Shown here: positions 25,482 through 35,158 of the stretch, piece by piece
Numbering within the stretch: position 1 is the first letter of the stretch
How the letters are laid out: the number at the start of each line of letters is the position of its first letter
Notes under the pieces: generated by a model
Seen by the model: only the letters and a program-made list of their open reading frames with translations
Database searches by the model: none
What the model was told of the DNA's origin: nothing
Source of the DNA: Actinopolyspora halophila DSM 43834
GTDB taxonomy: Bacteria > Actinomycetota > Actinomycetes > Mycobacteriales > Pseudonocardiaceae
NCBI RefSeq assembly: GCF_000371785.1
Contig: NZ_AQUI01000002.1
Span: forward strand, 714,590 to 778,589
Length of the DNA: 64,000 nt
Direction: 5' to 3'
Position numbers and translations under genes: made by a program

Positions 25482-26975
25482 TCACTCCGACGGCCAGGTG
25501 TGCACCGGTTCTCCGGCGGCGCCCAGCGCGGTGTAGCGGCGCAGCATCTCGACCAGGGCGGTTTGCCGGTCGGTGTGCTCCTGCAGGGCGAGCACGGTGT
25601 CCCGCTGCCAGTCGGCCCCCGTCTGCCTCGCCCTGCAACGCTGCTCCAGCACGCCGAGGTGGCGTTCGCGCACGGCGTCCGAGACCCCGCAGGCCCGGAG
25701 CCCCTCGTGGGCCAGGGGGAGCAGTTCGCGGAGCACCAGCTCGTGTGCGGGAAGCCAGCCCAGCCCCGGCCAGTAGAGCCGGGCGTTCATCCCGTGCCGG
25801 GCCCCGCTGTAGAAGTTCTCCTCCGCGGTGGCGAACGACAACTGTGTCCACAGTGGTCGATCTTGTTCGGCCAGCGCGCGCTGTGCCCCGTAGAAGAAGG
25901 CCGCGTTGGCGAGCATGTCGATCACGGTCGGCCCGGAGGGCAGCACCCTGTTCTCCACCCGCAGATGCGGAACCCCGTCGGCCAGGTCGTAGACCGGCCG
26001 GTTCCAGCGCCACACCGTGCCGTTGTGCAACCTCAGCTCCGAGAGGTTGGGGGCGCGTCCCGAGTCCAGCGCGGCCACCGGGTCCTCTTCCTCCGGTTCC
26101 GGCATCAGAGCGGGGAAGTAGCGCACGTTCTCCTCGAACAGGTCGAAGATCGAGGTTATCCAGCGCTCGCCGAACCACACACGTGGACGTACCCCCTGGT
26201 TCTTCAGCTCCTCGGGTCTGCTGTCGGTGGCCTGCTGGAACAGCGGGACCCTGGTCTCCTGCCAGAGGGCCTTGCCGAGCAGGAACGGTGAGTTCGCTCC
26301 CACGGCGATCTGCACCCCGGCCAGGCACTGCGCGGCGTTCCAGTGCGCCGCGAAGTCCTCCGGGGCCACCTGGAGGTGCAGCTGGACCGAGGTGCAGGCC
26401 GAGGTGGGCAGAATCGACTCCGCGTGCGAGCGCAGCCGTTCCTGGCCGTGCTCCCCCAGCGGGGTGCCCGCCATGTGCAGCAGGATCTCCTCGCCACGAG
26501 CCGCGCAGATCTGCTGGTTGAGCAGCCCGTAGCGCGGGGGCCGGGACAGCCATCTCGGGTCGAAGTGCGAGCTGCGCAGGGTCGGCAGCGTCCCGATCAT
26601 GACGAGTTTGGCCCCGCTGTCGTGCGCCTTCGCGTCGGCGTCGACCAGCGAGGCGCGCAGTTCCTCCTCCAGCTCGAGCGCGCCCTTGCCCGCGAGCACG
26701 CGCGGGGGGACGTTGAACTCGATGTTGTGCTGCCCCAGTTCGGTGGTGAACGAGGGATCGCCGATCTTTTCCAGTACCTCGGCGTTGGACATCGACGGGT
26801 TCATCGCTTCGTCGACCAGGCTCAGTTCCATCTCCAGCCCCATTTGCTGGTGGGGGAAGGAGAAGTTGCCCTCGGCCAGCATCCGGGCCAGCGCGTCCAG
26901 GCCGCGCTGCATCTTGTCCCGGTACCGCTGCCGATCACCAGGTCTGAAAGCCTGATTGGCCACGTGCTTTCCCAT
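25482..26975 (-). CDS. Glutamate-cysteine ligase family protein (GCS2 type)
   Basis: A 497-residue ATP-grasp-like carboxylate-amine ligase of the GCS2 family. [11 protein letters not shown] (metal/substrate Glu residues), [24 protein letters not shown] and [13 protein letters not shown] are typical. The family joins Glu to Cys or another amine; in actinomycetes without glutathione such proteins may act in ergothioneine-type or unknown pathways. The catalytic product here is not certain. The ATG at 26975 is natural. It is adjacent to sodA on the same strand, which would fit a redox-protection context. Confidence 0.85.
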   Translation of the reverse strand: MGKHVANQAFRPGDRQRYRDKMQRGLDALARMLAEGNFSFPHQQMGLEMELSLVDEAMNPSMSNAEVLEKIGDPSFTTELGQHNIEFNVPPRVLAGKGALELEEELRASLVDADAKAHDSGAKLVMIGTLPTLRSSHFDPRWLSRPPRYGLLNQQICAARGEEILLHMAGTPLGEHGQERLRSHAESILPTSACTSVQLHLQVAPEDFAAHWNAAQCLAGVQIAVGANSPFLLGKALWQETRVPLFQQATDSRPEELKNQGVRPRVWFGERWITSIFDLFEENVRYFPALMPEPEEEDPVAALDSGRAPNLSELRLHNGTVWRWNRPVYDLADGVPHLRVENRVLPSGPTVIDMLANAAFFYGAQRALAEQDRPLWTQLSFATAEENFYSGARHGMNARLYWPGLGWLPAHELVLRELLPLAHEGLRACGVSDAVRERHLGVLEQRCRARQTGADWQRDTVLALQEHTDRQTALVEMLRRYTALGAAGEPVHTWPSE

Positions 26976-27206
26976 GCCGCGTCACCCCGCTCCGACGGTG
27001 CGAACATCGGCAGCTTCCGTGCTGGTCAGCGCCGGATTTCACAGTGTCACACCGGTTCAGAGGCGTACCAGGGGCCAAAATGGTGGCACGGTTCGGCGAA
27101 CGGGCTAACCGGGTGAAAGCGCTGCGTGTTCCGCGGTGGACAAGGTGCGCGGCACCGGTGGCCGGGGGCCGAGCCGCACCGGACCCGGACTCCGGGGAGC
27201 GGGTGT

Positions 27207-28499
27207 TCAGACCTCCGCGGCGGCCGCTTTGCCGGAGCGCCTGCCGAGCGTGAGGTAGACGGTGAGCGAGGCCAGTACCACCCCGAACATCACCAGCGCC
27301 ATCGGCAGCGCGGATTCCACTCCGCCCAGACCGACCAGCGGCGCGGCCATCGCCCCCACGACGAACTGGGTGACGCCGAGCAGAGCCGATGCGCTTCCCG
27401 ACACCTCCCGGTGCTCGGCCAGCGCGAGCATCGTCGTGTTGGGCAGCACGAAACCGAGACTGGCGATCATCACGAACAGCGCGGCCAGCAGCACCGGCAG
27501 GGGAAGTCCCAGCAGCACCGCGCCGAGCAGGACCAGCCCGGCCGTCGCGGAGGCGATCAGCGCGGCCAGCAGCAACTGGGACTCCGTGGCGATCCTGCCG
27601 ACGAGTCGGGCGTTGGCCTGGCCCCCCGCGACGAGTCCCACCGCGTTGAGCCCGAACACCAGGCTGTAGACCTGGGGGGACAGGCCGTAGATGTCCTGCA
27701 GCACGTAGGACGATCCGCTGATGTAGGAGAACATCGCCGCCATCGCCAGCCCGGCGGCCAGGGCGTTGCCGAGGAACGAGGGAGTCGCCAGCAGACCGCC
27801 GAAGGTGCGCGCCGTCGAGCCGAGACGCAGGGGCTGGCGCCACTTCTCGGGTTTGGTCTCCGGCAGCGCGAAGGAGGCCACCAGCAGCAGCACGATCGCG
27901 AAGCAGGTGAGCACCACGAAAACCCCGCGCCAGGTGGTGTGGGCCAGTATCTGTCCGCCGATCACCGGGGCGAGGACCGGGGCCAGTCCGGTCACCAGCA
28001 TCAGCGCGGAGAAGAAGCGGGCCGCTTCCACGCCGGAGTAGAGGTCGCGCACCGCCGCGCGAGCTATCACCATCCCCGCCGCGGCGCCGAATCCCTGCAG
28101 GGCGCGCAGTCCGGTCAGCGCGTAGATGTCGCCGGACATCGCGCACAGCACCGAGGCCGTCAGGTACACGGCCAGCCCGACGAGCAGCGGTTTCCGCCTG
28201 CCCACCGAGTCGCTGATCGGCCCGGCGAGCAGTTGGCCGAATGCCAGTCCGAGCAGCACCGCCGTCAGGGTCAGCTGCCCCTGCGCCGAACTCGCCCCCA
28301 GGTCCTCGGTCAGCTGAGGCAGCGCGGGCAGGTACATGTCGATGGTCAACGGTCCGAAGGCGGTCAGCCCGCCGAGGATGAGCGCGAACCGTGCCTTGCG
28401 GCGCAGAGTCGAATTGTCCGGGGCCGAAGCCTCCGCCGTGTTCGGCCGGTCGGTGGCGGGGTCGTGTGCGGCGGTGTCACTCGCCCGTGCGTCGCTCAT
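27207..28499 (-). CDS. Bcr/CflA family MFS drug exporter
   Basis: A 430-residue, 12-helix proton-driven exporter. After a 35-residue hydrophilic tail, helix 1 ends with GPLTIDMYLPALPQL, the signature of the Bcr/CflA group. ISDSVGRRKPLLVG (motif A) follows, and the RALQGFGAAAGMVIARA stretch is motif B. Bcr/CflA transporters export bicyclomycin, chloramphenicol or sulfonamides; the substrate here is unknown. The ATG at 28499 is chosen because earlier in-frame codons look non-coding. It is divergent from the rRNA methyltransferase. Confidence 0.9.
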   Translation of the reverse strand: MSDARASDTAAHDPATDRPNTAEASAPDNSTLRRKARFALILGGLTAFGPLTIDMYLPALPQLTEDLGASSAQGQLTLTAVLLGLAFGQLLAGPISDSVGRRKPLLVGLAVYLTASVLCAMSGDIYALTGLRALQGFGAAAGMVIARAAVRDLYSGVEAARFFSALMLVTGLAPVLAPVIGGQILAHTTWRGVFVVLTCFAIVLLLVASFALPETKPEKWRQPLRLGSTARTFGGLLATPSFLGNALAAGLAMAAMFSYISGSSYVLQDIYGLSPQVYSLVFGLNAVGLVAGGQANARLVGRIATESQLLLAALIASATAGLVLLGAVLLGLPLPVLLAALFVMIASLGFVLPNTTMLALAEHREVSGSASALLGVTQFVVGAMAAPLVGLGGVESALPMALVMFGVVLASLTVYLTLGRRSGKAAAAEV

Positions 28500-28668
28500 T
28501 CGCCCAGACCTTCCGCTTTTCGGGGACTCCGGAACACTGACGATAAACGCGTTGGGGCGGTTCGTTATGCCCGCTCGCTCGAGCGGGGCGGTGAGTTTCG
28601 CCATCCGGCACGTTCCGTGTCCTCCGCGGACCGAGGTCCGGGCTCGGCCGTCGGGGCAGAATGCGACG

Positions 28669-29490
28669 ATGCGGTGTGTGGCCAGACTGATCGAAGTGAC
28701 CGATCCGGAGGACCCCGCGGTCGACGATTTCCGCGATTTGACCACGGCGGACCGCCGTCCCGACCGTCCCGGTGGACGCGGTCTGGTCATCGGGGAGGGA
28801 CGACTGGTCGTCGAACGGTTGCTGGACTCGCCGTACCCGTTGCGCGGCCTGCTCGGTGAACGACGTCGTATCGACGCGTTGTCCGGGGTGTTGGAGGGGC
28901 TGGACGTGCCCGCCTACATCGTCGAGCCCGACGTGCTGGCCAAGATCGTGGGATTCCACCTCAACCGGGGCGTGCTCGCGGTGGCGGACCGACCTCCCGA
29001 GACCGATCCGGCGTGGTTGATCGAGAACTCCCGGCGGCTCGCCGTGCTGGAGGGCGTGGTCGACCACGAGAACCTGGGGGCGATGTTCCGCAACGCGGCC
29101 GGGCTCGGCCTGGACGGGGTGCTGCTCGGTCGGGGGTGCTCGGATCCGCTGTACCGCCGCAGCGTGCGGGTGTCCATGGGGCACGTGCTGCGGGTGCCCT
29201 TCGCGCGGCTGGATGACTGGCCCGCGGATCTGGGACTGCTCGAAGCAGCCGGTTTCCGCGTGGCCGCCCTGGCCCCCCGATCCGGATCCGTTCCCGTGGG
29301 CAAGGCCGACCTCTCCAGCGGAAAAGTCGCCGTGCTGCTCGGTTCGGAGGGGCCCGGACTGAGTGAGCAGGCACTGGATGCGGCCGATCTCACGGTGGGG
29401 ATCCCGATGGCCAGAGGGGTGGACTCGCTGAACGTGGCGGCCTCGGCCGCGATCGTGTTCCACGCGATGGGCGAGGACCCTCCGGACTGA
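28669..29490 (+). CDS. SpoU/TrmH family RNA 2'-O-methyltransferase
   Basis: A 273-residue SPOUT enzyme. The N-terminal substrate-binding part contains FRDLTTADRRPD. The C-terminal domain has the knot motifs: ENLGAMFRNAAGLGLDGVLL (motif 1), VLLGSEGPGLS (motif 2) and GIPMARGVDSLNVAASAAI (motif 3). These transfer a methyl group from SAM to ribose of rRNA or tRNA. Synteny with the mycobacterial gene next to marR and DUF2537 is clear. ATG 28669 or GTG 28678 may be the start; there is no strong Shine-Dalgarno sequence. Confidence 0.91.
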   Translation: MRCVARLIEVTDPEDPAVDDFRDLTTADRRPDRPGGRGLVIGEGRLVVERLLDSPYPLRGLLGERRRIDALSGVLEGLDVPAYIVEPDVLAKIVGFHLNRGVLAVADRPPETDPAWLIENSRRLAVLEGVVDHENLGAMFRNAAGLGLDGVLLGRGCSDPLYRRSVRVSMGHVLRVPFARLDDWPADLGLLEAAGFRVAALAPRSGSVPVGKADLSSGKVAVLLGSEGPGLSEQALDAADLTVGIPMARGVDSLNVAASAAIVFHAMGEDPPD

Positions 29491-29684
29491 GGCCGCTGTT
29501 CGAGGGGGCCGCGACGCGGCGGGGCGCCGCTTCACGCGCGGCGTACCCGAACACCACCGAGGTCTTCCGGCTCGGGCGGACGGTTCGGGACGGGTTTTCT
29601 TCGGCGCAGGCGCCGGAACACGCCACCCGAGTCACCGGTAGCGCCAAGCGAACCGAGCCGTCGACCTCCCGAGAACCGTGGAGA

Positions 29685-30314
29685 GTGCTGTTGATCGGTA
29701 CCGTCGCCGAAGAGCTGGAGCTGCGTGCGGGCCGGGCGGGCGCCGTGCTCGTGGACGCGAGCGGGACCCTGGGGCTGGCTCCCGAGCACACGGGGGCTTC
29801 CGAGAGACTGGTGGGGGCGTTGCGCGAGTGGGCCGAGGTGGTCGAACGGATGCGCCGCGGTGAGACCTCGGGGCGGAAGGTCGCCGAGGCGGCGACGCGG
29901 CGCGGGGAGCTGCTCGCGACCGAGCTGGCGACGGAGATCGGTGCGGCGCTCCGTTACAGAGACCCGGTGGACGGGCGACTCAGCCGTGTGGAACCGCGGG
30001 AGCGCGACCGGAACCGCAGGAGTCCGTCGAGCGGAGCGGCGAGCTCGGGGGAGGACGACGTTCCGTGGTTTCCGGGGCTGACGGTCGCCGCGATGGTGGC
30101 CGCGCTGACCGTGATCGCCCTGGTGGTGGTTTCCCTCGGTCTGGGAGAGGTGAGCCCGCTGCTCGCCATCGTGATCAACCTGGCCGTGGCCGGCGGGTTC
30201 ACCCCTTCGATCTGGCTGGGCCGCGACGTGCCCACTTGGCGGTGGCCGGTGCTGGGACTGGCTTGCGGGATCGTGCTGTCCTGGGTCGTGCTGCCGTTGA
30301 GCCTGCTCGGCTGA
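29685..30314 (+). CDS. DUF2537 membrane protein
   Basis: A 209-residue protein with a soluble N-terminal half (about 120 residues, Glu/Arg rich, ending in a polar SPSSGAASSGEDD linker). A membrane half has three to four helices, including TVAAMVAALTVIALVVVSLG and the conserved-looking WLGRDVPTWRWPVLG loop. The family is found in actinobacteria next to the SpoU methyltransferase and SepH, as here; its function is unknown. The start GTG at 29685 is read from the first hydrophobic strand VLLIGTVAEEL. Confidence 0.82.
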   Translation: MLLIGTVAEELELRAGRAGAVLVDASGTLGLAPEHTGASERLVGALREWAEVVERMRRGETSGRKVAEAATRRGELLATELATEIGAALRYRDPVDGRLSRVEPRERDRNRRSPSSGAASSGEDDVPWFPGLTVAAMVAALTVIALVVVSLGLGEVSPLLAIVINLAVAGGFTPSIWLGRDVPTWRWPVLGLACGIVLSWVVLPLSLLG

Positions 30315-30448
30315 CAGCGGTTCTTCCGCTCCGGCTGCGCCCGCGCTGCGCCGCGGGAAACCCCGTCCCGAACTCGGCCAACGGCTGTCAACGGGTGTGA
30401 CACGACGGTCGTGGCTTCCCCGTGGCCTCGTTGGGCACAATCAAGGTC

Positions 30449-30793
30449 ATGTCACCGTCCGCGCGTGTGTTGTTCTTGATCGGTGCCGTCGCGATCCTGC
30501 TGGCCCTGCTCGCGGTAACAGTGCCGGAGGAGCTGGGGTGTCTCGGTTGGACGGCCGGGACGATCGGAGCGCTCTCCGTGGCGGCGGGATTCGTGACCAG
30601 GGCGCTCAGCTCGGACCCCGGGGAGAACCGACAGGGGGGAAGCCGCGTTCCGAGTGGTGAGCTCGGGAAGTTCGTCAGCAGACCCGGTACGAGACTGCGC
30701 GCCCGGATCGCGCAGCGTGGGCAGAGCGCGCGGCGGGGGGAATCTCCGCGGAACGGGGACTCCCCCAGGGAGGAGACCCCGAAGAGCGGCTAG
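30449..30793 (+). CDS. Small membrane protein with basic tail
   Basis: A 114-residue protein: two hydrophobic helices (ARVLFLIGAVAILLALLAV and GWTAGTIGALSVAAGFV), then a ~60-residue Arg/Gly/Ser-rich tail expected to be cytosolic. I do not recognise a family. ATG 30449 has CAAGG six bases upstream, which supports it over the earlier in-frame ATG at 30422. It lies tail to tail with sepH. Confidence 0.65.
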   Translation: MSPSARVLFLIGAVAILLALLAVTVPEELGCLGWTAGTIGALSVAAGFVTRALSSDPGENRQGGSRVPSGELGKFVSRPGTRLRARIAQRGQSARRGESPRNGDSPREETPKSG

Positions 30794-30840
30794 TCGGGAG
30801 GAACCCGCGGGGCGGGAGCGGGAACTCCCACGCATGGTGT

Positions 30841-31872
30841 TCAGCGGTTGGAACGCACTCCGAGCAGCACGTCCTCCCAGGAGGGGACGATCGGGTGGTC
30901 CTTGCGTCCCTGCGAGGTCTCGGACTCGTCCTCCTCGTCGTCGGAGAACTCCTCCTGCTCCTCCGCGTCGGGAGTGGTCCTGCTCGCCTGTTCCGTCCCG
31001 GCCGCCCCGTCCTGGTCGGCATCGCGCAGATGTCCCGCATCGGCGGACTGGATCGTCGCCCCCACGAGCGGGCCGGTGGCCATCGGAGGAACGTGGGGTG
31101 TTCCCACGCCGGGGCCGTCCACACCTTCACCGCCGCGCATCCCGGCCGCCGGAGCCTTTCCCAGCACCGGCGCGGGGGTGCCGTGATCCGGATCCGATTG
31201 CTGGGCGGCGTCTTCCTCCGACTCGGAGTGGTCCAGTTCGAGAGCTTCCCGGGCCAGCTCGGTCACGGGACGCACCGTGCGCAACGGGCGGCTGGGCGAG
31301 GGGTCGAGCAGGTCGGCCGCGTCGTCGTCCAGCGGAGCGATCGTGCCGCCCTGGGCACCGGGGTTGAAAGTCCAGTGCGCGGAGTTCTCGGTGCGTCCGG
31401 CCTGCCAGTACAACGAGACGATCCACTTGCCGTCATCGCCGCGCCAGGAGTCCCAGGAAGTCTCGCCGTAGTCGTGGCCGCGCATTCCGAAGGTGTGCGC
31501 GACCACCTCGCCGAGCGTCTGCACGTCCGGACCGTCCTCGCGCACGGGGTGTGCTCGCTGAGCCCGTTCGGCGACCTGGGCGCGTTCAAGCAGCACGGGG
31601 TGGGCGTAGCGTTCGACGCGTTGTTCGGGGAGCCCGCACTCCGCCGCTATCTCCTCGACGGAAGCGCCCGCCCGCACTCGCGCCTGGATCTCGCGGGGGC
31701 GTATCTGGGACTCCATCTCGATCTGGACCTGCCCGAGACGGGTGAGATCCCCCCGTGCGGCGGCACGCAGTCGCTCGTCGGCGGGCACCGTGAAGCGTTC
31801 GCCGTTGTCGGGATCCTCACAGACGACCGTCTCGCCGTCCTCCTCGAGTCCCACCACTCGCAGCGCTCGCAT
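30841..31872 (-). CDS. sepH: Septation protein SepH (DUF3071)
   Basis: A 343-residue cell-division protein. In studied actinomycetes SepH binds FtsZ and promotes filament assembly. The N-terminal DUF3071 domain includes LRVVGLEEDGETVVC, an internal helix-turn-helix-like ASVEEIAAECGLPEQRVERY, and SWDSWRGDDGKWIVSLYW. A long acidic, Ser/Pro-rich disordered linker follows. The conserved C-terminal tail is HPIVPSWEDVLLGVRS. ATG 31872 is the start. The gene order sepH-serC matches mycobacteria. It is the better-characterised anchor for the synteny in this window. Confidence 0.92.
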   Translation of the reverse strand: MRALRVVGLEEDGETVVCEDPDNGERFTVPADERLRAAARGDLTRLGQVQIEMESQIRPREIQARVRAGASVEEIAAECGLPEQRVERYAHPVLLERAQVAERAQRAHPVREDGPDVQTLGEVVAHTFGMRGHDYGETSWDSWRGDDGKWIVSLYWQAGRTENSAHWTFNPGAQGGTIAPLDDDAADLLDPSPSRPLRTVRPVTELAREALELDHSESEEDAAQQSDPDHGTPAPVLGKAPAAGMRGGEGVDGPGVGTPHVPPMATGPLVGATIQSADAGHLRDADQDGAAGTEQASRTTPDAEEQEEFSDDEEDESETSQGRKDHPIVPSWEDVLLGVRSNR

Positions 31873-32032
31873 AGGTGCCTCCCCGCGCCTCCCGCTGATT
31901 TTAGATCACCAAGCTATAACGATAACCCGGCGGACCACAGTTACGGGCAAGGACGCGCCGGATTGACCGATACCTCGAGCGATCCTGCCGGAATCGGGGC
32001 GTCACGCGAATCAGTAGAAATACCCTGACGGG

Positions 32033-32064
32033 CCGGCGCCGGGGACCGGGCGCCCCGGCGCCGG
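32033..32064 (-). terminator. Terminator of serC
   Basis: A perfect 12-bp stem, CCGGCGCCGGGG paired with CCCCGGCGCCGG, and an 8-base loop, starting seven bases past the serC stop on the minus strand. Confidence 0.78.
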
Positions 32065-32070
32065 AACGCA

Positions 32071-33556
<1,486 letters not shown>

Positions 33557-34114
33557 TCACTCGCCCGCGGTTCGTTCCGGTTCCTGCTCGCGCAACTGTG
33601 CGGCCAGGTCCTCCCGCGCCCTGGCCACCCGGGAACGCACGGTCCCGATTCTGCAGCCGGTGACCTGTGCCGTTTCGGCGTAGCTGAGCCCGAGCACCTG
33701 GGTCAGCACGAACGCCTCGCGCCGCTGCGGACCGAGACCGGACAGGGCGCTGCGCAGCGCGTAACCGTCCAGCAGCGTCGGCGTTCGCGGTTGGGCCAGT
33801 TCCGCGGCTCGTTGCCAGTCGGGGTGGTCGGCCCGTTGCGGACGGCGTTTGCGCCGTCGCAGGTGGTCGGCGGCCACTTTCCGGGCGATCGAGAGCAGCC
33901 AGGTGCGAGCCGGTGCCCTGCCCCGGTAGGAACCGAGTGAGCGGAAGGCACGTAGGTAGCACTCCTGGGTGAGGTCTTCGGCGGAGCTCTCGTCGGTGAG
34001 ATGGCGCAACAGTTGCCAGACCTGCCGCTGCGTCCCGCGGACGAACGCGGCGGCGGCTTCGGTGTCGCCCTGCTTGGCCGCGAACGCACGACGCGTGAGC
34101 TCCTGGTCGTCCAC
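33557..34114 (-). CDS. ECF RNA polymerase sigma factor (SigC-like)
   Basis: A 185-residue extracytoplasmic-function sigma factor. Region 2 has SAEDLTQECYLRAFRSL and ARTWLLSIARKVAADHLRR. Region 4 has LGLSYAETAQVTGCRIGTVR followed by SRVARAREDL. Similarity of layout and motifs suggests the SigC group, which in mycobacteria is linked to copper acquisition. GTG 34114 is chosen from homologues; the in-frame extension upstream is unlikely. It is divergent from a zinc-finger anti-sigma gene and a copper-type ATPase gene, which would fit a metal-responsive regulon. Confidence 0.88.
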   Translation of the reverse strand: MDDQELTRRAFAAKQGDTEAAAAFVRGTQRQVWQLLRHLTDESSAEDLTQECYLRAFRSLGSYRGRAPARTWLLSIARKVAADHLRRRKRRPQRADHPDWQRAAELAQPRTPTLLDGYALRSALSGLGPQRREAFVLTQVLGLSYAETAQVTGCRIGTVRSRVARAREDLAAQLREQEPERTAGE

Positions 34115-34268
34115 ACCCAGTCCAATGAGGTTCGGGGACGGAAGGTCCACCGGAAGGGAGTTGCCGTTGTCACGGTGAACGAGCCGCCCGGCACCCGCTC
34201 GTCCGGCCCGGCCGCGCTCACCTCGTCGAACGATACTCGTCCCCCCGCTTGACCGGTCGTACGGCTTC

Positions 34269-34296
34269 GGGAACCAACCGGGGCTTTCGGACGACC
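34269..34296 (+). promoter_or_regulatory. Candidate ECF-type promoter for the anti-sigma/ATPase genes
   Basis: GGGAAC at 34269-34274 and CGAC at 34292-34295 are separated by 17 bases. This is close to the general ECF promoter pattern GGAAC-N16/17-CGTC. It would start transcription within a few bases of the GTG at 34305. The adjacent sigma factor is the natural candidate to read it. Confidence 0.35.
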
Positions 34297-34304
34297 AGCA
34301 CCGT

Positions 34305-35069
34305 GTGGACTGCGTGACGAGTGTCGAGATCCTCTCCGCCGAGCTCGACGGAGCGGCGACGACGGAGGAACGCCGTCGAGCACGGCTGCACGTGGACGGC
34401 TGTGCCTCCTGCCGGGACTGGTATCGCGAAGCCACGGCTCTGACCAGGGCTGTTCGGGTGATGCCCGCGGAGTCGGGGCCCGATGTGACCGAGGCGGTGC
34501 TGCCCGCCCTGCGTCCGAGCAGGCTGGACCGGCTGCGCGGCGCCAGGGGCAGGCCGCTGCGGCTCGGGCTGCGCTGGCTGCTCGGTCTGGTGGCGCTGCT
34601 CCAGTTCGGGATGGCGGTGCTGTATCTCACGGGAGCGGGGGTCCGGGTGCTGCCCGGCGCTTCGCACGGCACCGTGCCGCACGTCGACCACGAGACCGGG
34701 GCGTGGAACGCGGCGCTGGCCGTGGTGCTGATCTGGGTGGCGCTGCGTTCCAGGCACGCGGCCGCCCAACTGCCGGTGTTGGCGAGTTTCACCGGTGTGC
34801 TCGGTGGGCTGTGTCTGCTGGATCTGCTCACCGACCGGGTGGGGCTGGGGAGGGTGCTTTCTCACGTGCCCGTACTGCTCGGGCTGACGCTGGTGGCAGT
34901 GTTGGCGGTGTTGCGTGGGCCGGAGCGGTTCCCCGGCTTCCCGGAGACCGGATACGCGGGGGCGGAATCGGATGAAGCGGGCGAGCTCGGGCTCGGTTCC
35001 GATCCGGCGGAGGCCGCGGAGTCGGAGGGGCCCGGGTCTTCCCCGGTCGCGCACCGCGCGAGCGCGTGA
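34305..35069 (+). CDS. Zinc-finger (zf-HC2) anti-sigma factor, membrane protein
   Basis: A 254-residue protein. The N-terminal ~45 residues form a ZAS/zf-HC2 motif with His-x3-Cys-x2-Cys as HVDGCASC. Then four to five membrane helices follow (for example LLGLVALLQFGMAVLYL and VPVLLGLTLVAVLAVL), and an acidic C-tail. Such proteins hold an ECF sigma factor at the membrane until a signal releases it; the divergent SigC-like gene is the obvious partner. GTG 34305 starts right before VDCVTSVEILSAELDG, the normal beginning of this motif. Confidence 0.84.
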   Translation: MDCVTSVEILSAELDGAATTEERRRARLHVDGCASCRDWYREATALTRAVRVMPAESGPDVTEAVLPALRPSRLDRLRGARGRPLRLGLRWLLGLVALLQFGMAVLYLTGAGVRVLPGASHGTVPHVDHETGAWNAALAVVLIWVALRSRHAAAQLPVLASFTGVLGGLCLLDLLTDRVGLGRVLSHVPVLLGLTLVAVLAVLRGPERFPGFPETGYAGAESDEAGELGLGSDPAEAAESEGPGSSPVAHRASA

Positions 35070-35158
35070 GGGGTGGAGCGGGCGCACAGCCCGAGTTGGA
35101 GGTCGGACGCCGTGGCGGGGTAGAGCTCGTCGCGGTGAAACGCACGAAAGGTGTCCGG

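Noticed and set aside
24700..26553. A 617-residue upstream-extended form of superoxide dismutase
   Set aside because: The extension is antisense-like low complexity and overlaps the ligase gene; the strong ribosome site before 25329 fixes the start.
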